From Armatimonadota bacterium (lineage in GTDB: Bacteria; Bacteroidota; Ignavibacteria; OLB7), in contig JADZEY010000021.1 of the NCBI GenBank assembly GCA_020850315.1, positions 1 through 55,451 on the forward strand: DNA of 55,451 nucleotides, written 5' to 3'. The notes beneath the pieces were generated by a model. That model saw only the letters and a list, made by a program, of their open reading frames with translations. It was not told the DNA's origin and did no database searches. Positions 1-8,306 of the stretch are shown in pieces. The position numbers and the translations under genes were made by a program. How positions within the stretch are numbered: position 1 is the first letter of the stretch; the number at the start of each line of letters is the position of its first letter.

Positions 1-149
1 GATTTCGGGAGGCGATACTGAAATTTTTCAAGAACATCAAGAACTACAAAGCAGAGTTAGAGAGTCTTCTAACCCTGAATTTCCATATTCCCCGAATTTC
101 GCAAACTCAAAGCACGTGAGTATACAATCACGAAGACACCCAAGATTTA

Positions 150-641
150 ATGCAAGACACCTTCATTGATGCCTATAAAAACCTTATCCAGTTCAAAGGA
201 AACTCGAACTTTAAAACTTGGATTACCCGGATCATGATGAACAACTGTTTTCGTAAGAAAGAGAAGTCTAATTTTAAAAACGAGGTGGTGCAAGATATAC
301 CAGACAACTCAAAACCAGCGTTCCAACGCCCAGATAACGACACGTATAAAATCGTTGAAAGCCATGAGATACGGCATATTATTGAAACCGCTCTTGAGAA
401 AATACCCGAAGATTACAGGCTTGTCTTTCTATTAAGAGAGATGAACGAATTGAGTGTGTCGGAAACCGCTGGCCTTCTGAATATCACCGAAGCCAACGTG
501 AAAGTGCGGCTCAATAGATCGAAAGCTATGCTGAGGTCTGCTATCGAAAAGTCATACTCACCTAGTGATCTGTTCGAGTTTAACGCTATCTACTGTGATG
601 CAATGACAGAAAAGGTGATGAGCATTGTTCACAGCCTATAA
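150..641 (+). CDS. ECF-type RNA polymerase sigma factor, 5' end broken
   Basis: This encodes a sigma-70 family (ECF) sigma factor that would direct RNA polymerase to a small regulon. Region 2 is visible as MQDTFIDAYKNL followed by FKTWITRI. Region 4 is visible near residues 75-130, with a helix-turn-helix around ELSVSETAGLLNITEANVKVR. The usable ATG at 150 is inside region 2: codons 120-149 in the same frame read VYNHEDTQDL, the canonical residues just before it, but a TGA at 117-119 closes the frame. Upstream, a second frame (ISGGDTEIFQEHQ) resembles the missing N-terminus. The gene is therefore either frameshifted or carries a base error close to the window edge. It precedes arsC, the globin and the reductase with the same AT-rich composition and may regulate them. 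The family call is firm; the integrity of the gene is uncertain. Confidence 0.8.
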   Translation: MQDTFIDAYKNLIQFKGNSNFKTWITRIMMNNCFRKKEKSNFKNEVVQDIPDNSKPAFQRPDNDTYKIVESHEIRHIIETALEKIPEDYRLVFLLREMNELSVSETAGLLNITEANVKVRLNRSKAMLRSAIEKSYSPSDLFEFNAIYCDAMTEKVMSIVHSL

Positions 642-665
642 TTATACCTACTCACAAAACTAAAT

Positions 666-1010
666 ATGGCGATGAAAATCTACCATAATCCTCAGTGCAG
701 TAAAAGCAATGCCGTGCTGTCACTTGTTCAACAAAGCGGCGCAGAGCCACAGGTGGTTAATTACATGGACGATATTCCTACAAAAGAGGAGCTGGTAGCT
801 TTGCTTGCTATGCTCAAGCTAAGGCCCATAGAGCTTGTCAGAACCAGCGAGCCGTTGTTCCGGCAAAAATTTGCAGGATTTACTTTTTCTGACGAACAAT
901 GGGTTGATATAATGCTGCAACATCCCGAACTTATTGAGAGGCCCATCGTGGTCAAAGATGGCAAAGCAGTGATTGCTCGCCCAATAGAAAGGGTGCTTGA
1001 GCTATTGTAA
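666..1010 (+). CDS. ArsC/Spx-fold arsenate reductase family protein
   Basis: This is a 114-residue protein of the thioredoxin-fold ArsC/YffB/Spx family. The N-terminal HNPQCSKS holds the redox cysteine in a CxxS setting, as in glutaredoxin-dependent arsenate reductases. The C-terminal half has the family IVVKDGKAVIARP stretch with its conserved Arg-Pro. Length matches the family. It starts 24 nt after the sigma factor and is followed after 13 nt by a truncated haemoglobin gene, so co-transcription is likely. No arsenite pump or ArsR is nearby, so a general thiol or nitrosative-stress role is as likely as arsenate reduction. Confidence 0.85.
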   Translation: MAMKIYHNPQCSKSNAVLSLVQQSGAEPQVVNYMDDIPTKEELVALLAMLKLRPIELVRTSEPLFRQKFAGFTFSDEQWVDIMLQHPELIERPIVVKDGKAVIARPIERVLELL

Positions 1011-1023
1011 GACATAAGCGAAC

Positions 1024-1407
1024 ATGAAAAACGATATTGCTGACAGAAGCGATGTTAAAACGCTGGTGGATACGTTCTACGCCAAAGTGCAAGAGAATGA
1101 GGTGCTTGGCTATATTTTTAATGATGTAGCGAATGTGGATTGGGTGCATCACCTACCCAAAATGTACTCGTTTTGGGCAAGTATATTGTTGGGAGAGCAT
1201 AGCTTCTCAGGAAACCCTATGATTAAGCATGTTGAGTTAAGTAAAATTACTCCGATAACTGAAGCAACATTCGGCGAATGGCTATCGCTGTTTATAGAAA
1301 CGGTTGATGACCTGTTTGAAGGGGTGGTTGCCGAGGAAGCAAAAACAAGAGCAGCAACCATCACAAGAATTATGCTGAGTAAAATACAGTTGGTTCAGAT
1401 AGCATAA
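1024..1407 (+). CDS. Group III truncated haemoglobin
   Basis: This is a small globin of 127 residues. The pattern FWASILLGEHSFSGNP, followed by a probable proximal histidine in IKHVELS and then FGEWLSLFIETVDDLF, is characteristic of group III truncated haemoglobins. It would bind haem in the cytoplasm. Members of the family are thought to handle oxygen or nitric oxide. The flavin reductase encoded 42 nt downstream is a natural electron donor. The start ATG at 1024 lies just after the arsC-like gene. Confidence 0.88.
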   Translation: MKNDIADRSDVKTLVDTFYAKVQENEVLGYIFNDVANVDWVHHLPKMYSFWASILLGEHSFSGNPMIKHVELSKITPITEATFGEWLSLFIETVDDLFEGVVAEEAKTRAATITRIMLSKIQLVQIA

Positions 1408-1449
1408 CAGAAAACTCCACACATCTCAAAAAACTAAAGAGTAAGCAAC

Positions 1450-2115
1450 ATGGCACAAGCAGTGAAAATCAAATCCGTTGAACATCTTACGCACGACGTA
1501 TTGAAGATAATTGCAGAGAAGCCAGACGCGCTGACCTATCAAGCTGGGCAAGCAGCAGATGTTGCTATTAACAAGCCAGGATGGGAAACGGAGCTTAGAG
1601 CATTTACGTTTACTTCGCTGCAGGAAGATGATTTCATTGAATTTAATATAAAAACATATCCATCACACCACGGCGTGACCGAGCAACTTCTTTCGATGCA
1701 AGCAGGTGAGGAATTGATAATTGGTGATGTGTTCGGCGACATCCACTACAAAGGCGAAGGTATTTTTATTGCTGGTGGAGCAGGAATTACTCCGTTCTTG
1801 GCTATCCTAAAACAGCTTAACAAGGAAAACAAGATTGGCAATAACAAGCTAATTTTTGCGAATAGAACCAAAGCAGATATCATCCGAGAAAGTCACCTTA
1901 AAACGCTTTTGGGTGACAATCTCATTAACGTACTCTCGGATGAGCAGGCGGAGGGCTACGAACACGGTTTTATTACTGCTGATATAATTAAAAATCAGAT
2001 AAACGACCATGAGTACTTTTATCTGTGTGGACCGCCTCCCATGATGTCAGCAGTGGAGCAGCATTTAGCGGGGATTGGGATTCCAGATGATAGAATTGTG
2101 AAAGAAGGATTTTAG
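1450..2115 (+). CDS. FAD-binding oxidoreductase (flavodoxin/ferredoxin-NADP reductase family)
   Basis: This is a 221-residue flavin reductase of the FNR superfamily. An N-terminal FAD-binding beta-barrel carries RAFTFTSL, the RxxS-type FAD motif. The NAD(P)-binding domain begins with GGAGITPFLAIL, and the C-terminus carries CGPPPMM. No iron-sulfur or globin domain is fused to it. Its position directly after a truncated haemoglobin suggests that the two form a split flavohaemoglobin-like pair, with this protein re-reducing the globin. The pairing is an inference from neighbourhood only. Base composition is AT-rich like the three preceding genes and unlike the convergent gene that follows. Confidence 0.87.
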   Translation: MAQAVKIKSVEHLTHDVLKIIAEKPDALTYQAGQAADVAINKPGWETELRAFTFTSLQEDDFIEFNIKTYPSHHGVTEQLLSMQAGEELIIGDVFGDIHYKGEGIFIAGGAGITPFLAILKQLNKENKIGNNKLIFANRTKADIIRESHLKTLLGDNLINVLSDEQAEGYEHGFITADIIKNQINDHEYFYLCGPPPMMSAVEQHLAGIGIPDDRIVKEGF

Positions 2116-2181
2116 AGTTGTGGGAAACAAAGGGGGCTGAACATCTCAAATTTTGGAGTGAGAGATAGATTCCACCAGTTG

Positions 2182-2772
2182 CTATCCTTCTACCAGAAGG
2201 CTGCCCGCTTCTTGCAAATTTCTCCCAAATGCGATAATGCCATCGGTGTGGCCAGCCATTGCTATCATGCCCCGGCTTTCCAGCGATTGTTTGCGGAACA
2301 GCCGCTCAATCTCCCAAGCCATTTCTGGCGTGCCGTAGGGAACTGACGCATCGGTTGTTGGGGCTATGTGCAATAACTGCATCCAGCGGGCGCGGTCATG
2401 CACGTGTATCACTGCTTGAACCGCAGCGTTGCAGCGGTAGATTGCCGCGTGAGTCATTGCTTCGCTTGAGGCTTGGATAGGCCCAGAGCAAACCAGAGAA
2501 TTAGCCGCAAGATCCACTTGCGTCACCTTCGTGAAATGCTCTGGGCCAATCGTTTCTATCCCCCCGGTTTGGGTTCCGCTGATGATGCACCCCTGATCCC
2601 ACCGGATGCTGATGTTCCCGAAACCAACCCCGTTGCTGTCAGCACCGATTATGCCTGCGGCAAACAACCTTCCGCGCCAGTAGCACAATTCTTTCACTAC
2701 CTCCATCTCCATCGGCTCCGCCTGAATCCATCGGCAGTGATATTTGATGTAGCCTTCATCGGGCATTACCAT
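2182..2772 (-). CDS. Class II aldolase/adducin family protein
   Basis: This zinc-dependent class II aldolase-fold protein is related to L-fuculose-phosphate aldolase and methylthioribulose-phosphate dehydratase. GFGNISIR is the phosphate-binding segment. VIHVHDRARW supplies metal-binding histidines, and AMAGHTDGIIAFG holds a further histidine near the C-terminus. The substrate cannot be told from the sequence. The frame stays open upstream of ATG 2772 back to the stop of the preceding gene at 2824, and those codons look protein-like, so translation may begin earlier at a non-ATG codon. It lies 51 nt after a T9SS-type gene. Confidence 0.85.
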   Translation of the reverse strand: MVMPDEGYIKYHCRWIQAEPMEMEVVKELCYWRGRLFAAGIIGADSNGVGFGNISIRWDQGCIISGTQTGGIETIGPEHFTKVTQVDLAANSLVCSGPIQASSEAMTHAAIYRCNAAVQAVIHVHDRARWMQLLHIAPTTDASVPYGTPEMAWEIERLFRKQSLESRGMIAMAGHTDGIIAFGRNLQEAGSLLVEG

Positions 2773-2823
2773 GCGCCAAGCCGTGAGCGGGAGGGAAGGT
2801 TGCTGCAGGTGTTCATCGTAAAT

Positions 2824-5397
2824 CTATTTTCCCCCTTGCAGAAGGGTCATTGCCCCGCTGGTTTCGTGGGCTCCGATAGTTAGGCGATAGTAGTAGGTTC
2901 CAGTCGGCAGGGCGTTGCCGTTGTCGGCGATACCGTCCCAGCGGATGGAGTAGTTCCCCGCACGAAGCCCCTCGTTCAGCAGCCGCCGGACGGCAATGCC
3001 GTTCCCATCGAACAGCACAATTTCAGCATTGCGCCCCGTTAGCGATGGCGGCACAACAAAACTGAGCGATGTTGATGCTGCGAAAGGATTGGGATGTACC
3101 GCTACCGCCAGCCGTGTTGCGGGAACTGCCGGAATTGGGGCATCGCTGCTGCCATCGTTGATTGCGTACAAGGATATTGGTTCGCCAGACCTTGGGCCGC
3201 CTTGCTTATCGGCAAGGTACAAGTTCACCAACGCGGGGCGCGCTGCGCTGGCGGAATCGTGCATTCGGTTGTTGCTCCATTCTTCATCGGTTAGCCGTTT
3301 GAAGTCTGTGGTGATCTGCTCGTAGTAGCTCATCACCGGCCCGATGAAGGAGACCGGGGTTCCGTCGGAAAGGGTGCAGGTGGTGACGGCCATATTGACA
3401 GGGCCGGTAGCAACGTGAACAACCCACCCTGTGGTGTTCCCATCTTTGTCGGTTGGGGCGGTGTGGATGTCGGCAATCACGCGGTCGTCGGCGTTTGCGT
3501 CATCCGGCCCGCCGTAGTACAGCCGTGTGTACCAACCAGCCAGCACCGTGCCGCACCCTTGCGGTACGTCAAAGATCATCGTCTTCAGGAACATCTGTTC
3601 GCTTTCGCTTAATGGCTTGTGCGCCAGCTCCTTGGTGGCGATTGACTCCAGCGTATCCATCACCATTCCCATTGCATCGAAGTAGCGAACCATCCGCGAT
3701 TTTGCGCTGGTGTCGGCAATGGCCAGCGTGTTCAATTTCTTCAATGCCACCTCGCTAAATGTCCGCACCGAGCGGTAGAACCCCGGGATCGGCTCCACAA
3801 AACTTTTCGGGTAGGTGCAGGTGATCCCGCCGCTGTAGGATTGCTTGGCGTAGAGCAAGTTATCGTGCCGAAGCTGCGCCCAGCTGGCAAGCTGTGTGTT
3901 CATTTTTTGCTGCCACCATGCTGCGGTCTGCATGAATTTTGGGAAGCCCGCGCGATCCTTCGGTGGGTTCAGCGTTCGGATGGAGCTTAGCCAGCTGTTG
4001 TACAGCGAACTATTCCAGAAATCATCCTCGTAGGAATCCACAAGGTAGCGGAGCGCGGCAAGGTTGGGGGCGTACTTGTACTCCTTCAATTCGGCATCAA
4101 GGAACTGGGCGGCGGCGTTGTTGCCAAGCGCGAACAGCACATCCAAGCTGCTTGGGAGCATCCGGCGCATTTTTTCGCCGTTGGCGATGATCTTATCATA
4201 CACCACGCTGCCGGTGATGTAGCTATCAATCACAAACCGCTGGCCAAGCAGAAGGAATGCGGTGGCCGGCTGAATCTGGTCGGCACTGTACGGGTTGGAC
4301 ATCAGGATTTGGGAGTTGATCCGCTGTCCGGCAAATGGCTTTGTGAGCAGCGTTGTCTGGAAGTCTTTCCAAACGGCAGCATCCTGCAACTGAGCCGCAT
4401 TGTTGATCCCTTTTTCCTGCATCAGGCCCCGCACGTTCGGCAGCGTCACGTTGTCCGATTCGCCAACCAGTGCGCGGATTGTTCCATCAATTTCCTCCAG
4501 CAGTGGAATCGCGTTTGCTGTGTGGGTCATCTCGGCAATCAGCGCGGCATCAATGGTTTGGCGTTGGATGTCGCTATCGCTGATGCTTGGCCCATCGGAC
4601 TGTGGTGGGGCAAGCCAAATTTCTGTTCGCCCCAGCCAGATCATCGCTTGGAAGTACTGCGTAAGCTCTTCCGATTCGGTGTAGTGGCCGCGTGGGATAA
4701 ACTGGCTGAAGTCAATAAGGCGCGCAGCTTCGGCAAACAGCTTGTAGTTGTTGGGTTGTTCCCCCTTCACCATCTGGAGCAGCTCGTTCACCGGAACCAT
4801 GTTTTCGGCAAACACAGGGGAAGCATGTTCCCCCAACAGTTGGCGTGGGATCGTCAGGTACAGATCAACATCTTGCAGGCTGCGGAGCATCCCCACGTTG
4901 CTGGCGTACTCCTTTTTCAGTGGGGTCACTTGTGCGTGGAGCCGTTCCAGCAGTTGCTTCAATCGTGGGATAAGGGTGGTGCGTTCAATATCTTTCAGCA
5001 CGGCATCGTACGACATGTGCAGCGCGTGCAGCACCGCATCGGTGCTAACAAACACCGGAAGGTCGCGGGTGTAAACATCCAGCAACGCGCTGCCGAACGA
5101 CGGGTAGCTAAGCCGTTCGGAGACCATAAACCCATGCTGTTCAATCAACGATTGCTCATGCTTGGTCAGCGCAAAGTGCTGGCTGATGCTGTCGCCATAC
5201 AGGGCTGTTGCAAGGCGAACGCGGGCGGTGTGGTGGAAAGGATCGGCAGGGTGGTTGGCCTGCAACTCCTGCGAGGTCATCGTCTTCGATTCTTGAAGGA
5301 ATCGGCGGTAGGCATCAAGATCGAACTGCTGGGCGTGGGTTACGGCGCAGCAGATCAGCAATGCCAGCAACGGCAGAACGAACTGTTTGCTTTGCAT
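2824..5397 (-). CDS. DUF3160 secreted protein with C-terminal T9SS sorting domain
   Basis: This is an 857-residue exported protein. I chose the ATG at 5397 because it starts a clear signal peptide (MQSKQFVLPLLALLICC, cleavage near THAQQ) and has GGAG about 8 nt upstream. The long middle part matches the DUF3160 family of unknown function, with many aromatic residues and a conserved SYSGGITCTYPKSFVEPIPGF stretch. The last ~85 residues (HPNPF, then WDGIADNGNALPTGTYYYRL) form a FlgD-like/type A sorting domain, so the protein is probably secreted by the type IX system and surface-anchored or released. Its role is unknown. Confidence 0.85.
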   Translation of the reverse strand: MQSKQFVLPLLALLICCAVTHAQQFDLDAYRRFLQESKTMTSQELQANHPADPFHHTARVRLATALYGDSISQHFALTKHEQSLIEQHGFMVSERLSYPSFGSALLDVYTRDLPVFVSTDAVLHALHMSYDAVLKDIERTTLIPRLKQLLERLHAQVTPLKKEYASNVGMLRSLQDVDLYLTIPRQLLGEHASPVFAENMVPVNELLQMVKGEQPNNYKLFAEAARLIDFSQFIPRGHYTESEELTQYFQAMIWLGRTEIWLAPPQSDGPSISDSDIQRQTIDAALIAEMTHTANAIPLLEEIDGTIRALVGESDNVTLPNVRGLMQEKGINNAAQLQDAAVWKDFQTTLLTKPFAGQRINSQILMSNPYSADQIQPATAFLLLGQRFVIDSYITGSVVYDKIIANGEKMRRMLPSSLDVLFALGNNAAAQFLDAELKEYKYAPNLAALRYLVDSYEDDFWNSSLYNSWLSSIRTLNPPKDRAGFPKFMQTAAWWQQKMNTQLASWAQLRHDNLLYAKQSYSGGITCTYPKSFVEPIPGFYRSVRTFSEVALKKLNTLAIADTSAKSRMVRYFDAMGMVMDTLESIATKELAHKPLSESEQMFLKTMIFDVPQGCGTVLAGWYTRLYYGGPDDANADDRVIADIHTAPTDKDGNTTGWVVHVATGPVNMAVTTCTLSDGTPVSFIGPVMSYYEQITTDFKRLTDEEWSNNRMHDSASAARPALVNLYLADKQGGPRSGEPISLYAINDGSSDAPIPAVPATRLAVAVHPNPFAASTSLSFVVPPSLTGRNAEIVLFDGNGIAVRRLLNEGLRAGNYSIRWDGIADNGNALPTGTYYYRLTIGAHETSGAMTLLQGGK

Positions 5398-5741
5398 ACG
5401 GGGAACTCCGCTATGATTTATATGAGTGAGGGTGCAGACAAGGAACTTCAGGTATATGTTCGGGCGTTGTGCTGTTGGGAATTCTTGGATAGGAAGATTC
5501 AGTAACAAAATAGCGTTACCGCTGTTATCTTCTTCGGCTTATCTTCGGTTTCCATTCGCAGTACCCTTCTTCAATCTGGTTCGCAGAAAAAATTTTCTGC
5601 GGGCAATCCCAAGACACGCGGCCAACAGTGGCGTAACGCCCTGCAGAGTGCCGCCATCTGGCGTGTGCAACAGGCCAACGTGTGACACAGAAACAACTGT
5701 TCCGTTCCAAAAACCATAATTCAAAAGAGGGAGCAACTCTA
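5398..5741. other. Divergent intergenic region with a perfect palindrome
   Basis: This 344-bp gap separates two divergent genes for secreted proteins and should hold both promoters. The clearest structure is a 20-bp perfect palindrome at 5582-5601 (CGCAGAAAA, two bases, TTTTCTGCG), a possible operator. A TATCTTCG at 5540-5547 is close to the Bacteroidota -7 consensus but has no convincing -33 partner. I see no gene in the gap. Confidence 0.45.
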
Positions 5742-7679
5742 ATGAAGCAATCGCTATTCCTTGCAGCCTGCGCAATGCTGCTTGCTGGTGCGCCACTGGC
5801 GGCCCAGCAGATCGCGCCGACAAGTGATCGGTTGGATCGTATCCAAGATTCGAAGTTCACCGATCCAGCACCATTGACCCCGAATCGCCCAATCCAGGCC
5901 GCAGTGCAGGGCGCGCCGCTGAGCCTGCGTGGTGGCGCAAAAGCCACCGGGCTTCAGGGCTACTACGATTACCAATCGAACGGCATGAGCCCCCACTGGC
6001 TGGCTGTGGATCCAAATGATCCGCAGAAACTGCATGTGGTCTATATGCGTTCCAGCGACAACTTCGACTCCACTGCAATCTCCGCTTCACGCCGTGTGGG
6101 ATACTCCTACTCCAGCGATGGCGGAGCCACCTGGAGTACGAATCCTGATGTTGGCGGAATGCGGCTCGGCTTTCCATACATCGAGACTTCTGTTGATGGT
6201 TTGCCGTTCATTGCCGCCCACGGGGACCTTACCAGTGGTGTCGCCGATGGATCGGGCGTGCGCACGCTGCTGTACGCTGCCGAATCTGGACAAACAACCT
6301 TCAACCGCATTGCCAAATTCCCACGCCGCACCAGCAGCCTTCGCGATGGCGATGGTGGGGCTGGGGTGATCTGGCCGGCGTTTGAATTTACCCCGCAAGC
6401 TGGCGGAGCAGAAGCAGTGTGCGTTGCATCGCTAAGCCCACGCCAGGGGCAGAACCCAGCACCGCTTCAGTTCAGCATTGCCAGCATCGGTGCCGATGTT
6501 GACAGTTGGATTGACTTTAACGATAGCACCCTATGTGCCACAAGCGGCGGCAGCTACGTGTTGGCTTCTTCAGCAGGTGGGAAGGTCGGGTTGGCTTACT
6601 ACCTTAACATTGATAACAATGGCACTAGCGAAGGGCGCATCGTCTTCAGCGAAAGCACCGATGGTGGGAACTCATGGAGCGATCCGGTAGCGATTTTTGG
6701 TGGCTCTATCAACACCCAATTCAATCTTGAAGGGGATGAAGACACCATCACCGCAGGCAACCAATTGGATATCGCGTATGTGGGCGAGAAAGCCCATGTG
6801 GTCTTTACCGGAAGCCTGAATAACCTCTATCGCTTCCAAAGCGTGTGGCATTGGTCAGATGGTGGTGGCGCACAGCAAGCAGCCGGGGCTGATTTTGCAA
6901 AACTTCGCGGCGTTTATACAATACCACGAGTTAAAAATCAACCTGGTTTCTCGGGTATCTCCTACCCAACAATCGCTACGGCTGCGGATGGCCATATCTT
7001 TATCGCGTATATGGCAAGCGGCCAAGTTGTAGATGATTCGGTGCGCGAAAACATTGTGAGTGCTGATGGCTTCCTGTATCAACGCGTTTGGGGTGTTGGA
7101 TCCCCGAATGGTGGCGATACATGGGGCGATAGTTATGTCCTTCAGGATTGGGCCGATATTGATGGCGGCAACACTGATAGTGCCAGCATTGAATATCCAT
7201 CAGCCGCCGAGCAACTCAGAAAAGTTGGGGATGAGTATGAGCATCTGATGACCTTCCAAGCTCGCCGTGACCCGGGGATGTATGCCTTCATTAGTGATGG
7301 CTCCGACCGCGGCCCCGGTAGCGAATGCTTCCAATATCTGCAACGCACGATGCTGACCGAAGCGAACTTCTTGAAAATCCCAAGCTCGGTGAATGACCGT
7401 CTTACGGTCACCAGCCGCATGGCGATCAACAGTGCCTTCCCCAACCCAGCAAGTGGCCGCCTGACGGTCAACTACACGCTGGTGGGTGGCGGCGAGGTTT
7501 CGCTGAAACTCTACAACTCGTTGGGTGATGTTGTGTTGGCCCCGGTGAATGCCGAAAATGGCTACAACGGCGAACACTCGCGCACGCTGGACCTAAGCGG
7601 ATTGCCCGCCGGCCCGTACCGAATCGTCCTTAGCCAAAACGGACAAAGCGTTTCCACACCGCTGAACGTGGTGCGGTAA
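5742..7679 (+). CDS. Secreted BNR/sialidase-like beta-propeller protein with T9SS sorting domain
   Basis: This is a 645-residue exported protein. The ATG at 5742 follows an AGAGGGAG ribosome site and starts the signal peptide MKQSLFLAACAMLLAGAPLAAQ. The body carries repeated S-x-D-G-G-x-T/S-W blocks (YSSDGGATWS and ESTDGGNSWSD), the Asp-box repeats of sialidase-like beta-propellers. The end has FPNPASGRLTVNYTL and a closing beta-strand set, a type A T9SS sorting domain. No catalytic sialidase residues are obvious, so it may be a binding or structural surface protein. A strong terminator follows 25 nt downstream. Confidence 0.82.
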   Translation: MKQSLFLAACAMLLAGAPLAAQQIAPTSDRLDRIQDSKFTDPAPLTPNRPIQAAVQGAPLSLRGGAKATGLQGYYDYQSNGMSPHWLAVDPNDPQKLHVVYMRSSDNFDSTAISASRRVGYSYSSDGGATWSTNPDVGGMRLGFPYIETSVDGLPFIAAHGDLTSGVADGSGVRTLLYAAESGQTTFNRIAKFPRRTSSLRDGDGGAGVIWPAFEFTPQAGGAEAVCVASLSPRQGQNPAPLQFSIASIGADVDSWIDFNDSTLCATSGGSYVLASSAGGKVGLAYYLNIDNNGTSEGRIVFSESTDGGNSWSDPVAIFGGSINTQFNLEGDEDTITAGNQLDIAYVGEKAHVVFTGSLNNLYRFQSVWHWSDGGGAQQAAGADFAKLRGVYTIPRVKNQPGFSGISYPTIATAADGHIFIAYMASGQVVDDSVRENIVSADGFLYQRVWGVGSPNGGDTWGDSYVLQDWADIDGGNTDSASIEYPSAAEQLRKVGDEYEHLMTFQARRDPGMYAFISDGSDRGPGSECFQYLQRTMLTEANFLKIPSSVNDRLTVTSRMAINSAFPNPASGRLTVNYTLVGGGEVSLKLYNSLGDVVLAPVNAENGYNGEHSRTLDLSGLPAGPYRIVLSQNGQSVSTPLNVVR

Positions 7680-7704
7680 ACTGAACTAACGCTCGCTTGC
7701 TGTG

Positions 7705-7739
7705 GCGGAGGCAACCAATTGGTTGCCTCCGCTTTTTTT
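7705..7739 (+). terminator. Rho-independent terminator
   Basis: A perfect 12-bp stem (GCGGAGGCAACC at 7705-7716 against 7721-7732) closes an AATT loop and is followed by seven T residues. It ends the secreted beta-propeller transcript. Confidence 0.93.
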
Positions 7740-7762
7740 GATCCACTCGACAAAGGGGGGAT

Positions 7763-7916
7763 CGGTCAGTGGTCAGGGGTCAGTGGTCAGTGGTCAGTGG
7801 TGAAGAGGTTGGACACTCCACAGTTCGGTGAAGCATCGCCCCCTGGGACCGCCGAGCGTCTGCTCGGCTACCGAACCAGCAGAGTTTCTCAAAAAATTGG
7901 TCAGTGGTCAGGGGAT
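7763..7916. repeat. Short GGTCAGT heptad repeats
   Basis: About five near-perfect copies of the heptamer GGTCAGT/GGTCAGG run from 7763 to 7801, and two more copies lie at 7900-7915. Between them a 7-bp hairpin (GCCGAGC at 7851-7857 with 7862-7868) stands out. The stretch is non-coding; frames through it are open only because of the repeat content. Confidence 0.8.
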
Positions 7917-7940
7917 TGCCGATCGCAGATACACAGCATT

Positions 7941-8290
7941 CTCCATTCGACACTCCATCACGCCCTCCTTGATCGTGCTGCAAGCAGCCGATCGTTCCCC
8001 CCAAGATTGGTGGGAAGTGGGAGGTCGGGTTTGCATTTCTCCATTCGACACTCAACATTCGACATTCTCCATTCGACACTCCATCACGCCCCCCTTGATC
8101 GTGCTGCAAGCAGCCGATCGTTCCCCCCAAGATTGGTGGGAAGTGGGAGGTCGGGTTTGCATTTCTCCATTCGACACTCAACATTCGACATTCCCCATTC
8201 GACATTCGATCACGCCCCCCTTGATCGTGCTGCAAGCAGCCGATCGTTCCCCCCAAGATTGGCGGGAAGTGTGAGGTCGGGTTTGCATTC
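7941..8290. repeat. Tandem 126-bp intergenic repeat, about 2.8 copies
   Basis: Three near-identical units begin at 7941, 8067 and 8193, with a period of exactly 126 bp; for example GATCGTGCTGCAAGCAGCCG recurs at 7971, 8097 and 8223. Each unit contains short internal repeats of the CATTCGACA type plus a more unique half. The third copy breaks off near 8290, just before the end of the convergent DUF4249 gene. Because 126 is divisible by three, long frames stay open on both strands, but their products have no protein-like character. No spacer variation is present, so this is not a CRISPR. Confidence 0.92.
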
Positions 8291-8306
8291 CCTATGCTCT
8301 ATTCCC

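Noticed and set aside
4309-5505. Long open frame (398 codons) on the plus strand opposite the DUF3160 gene
   Set aside because: It is antisense to a gene with signal peptide, family similarity and sorting domain, and its own product has no domain-like features; high GC keeps antisense frames open.
7941-8290. CRISPR array
   Set aside because: Units are 126 bp, contiguous and without unique spacers, and no cas gene is present.
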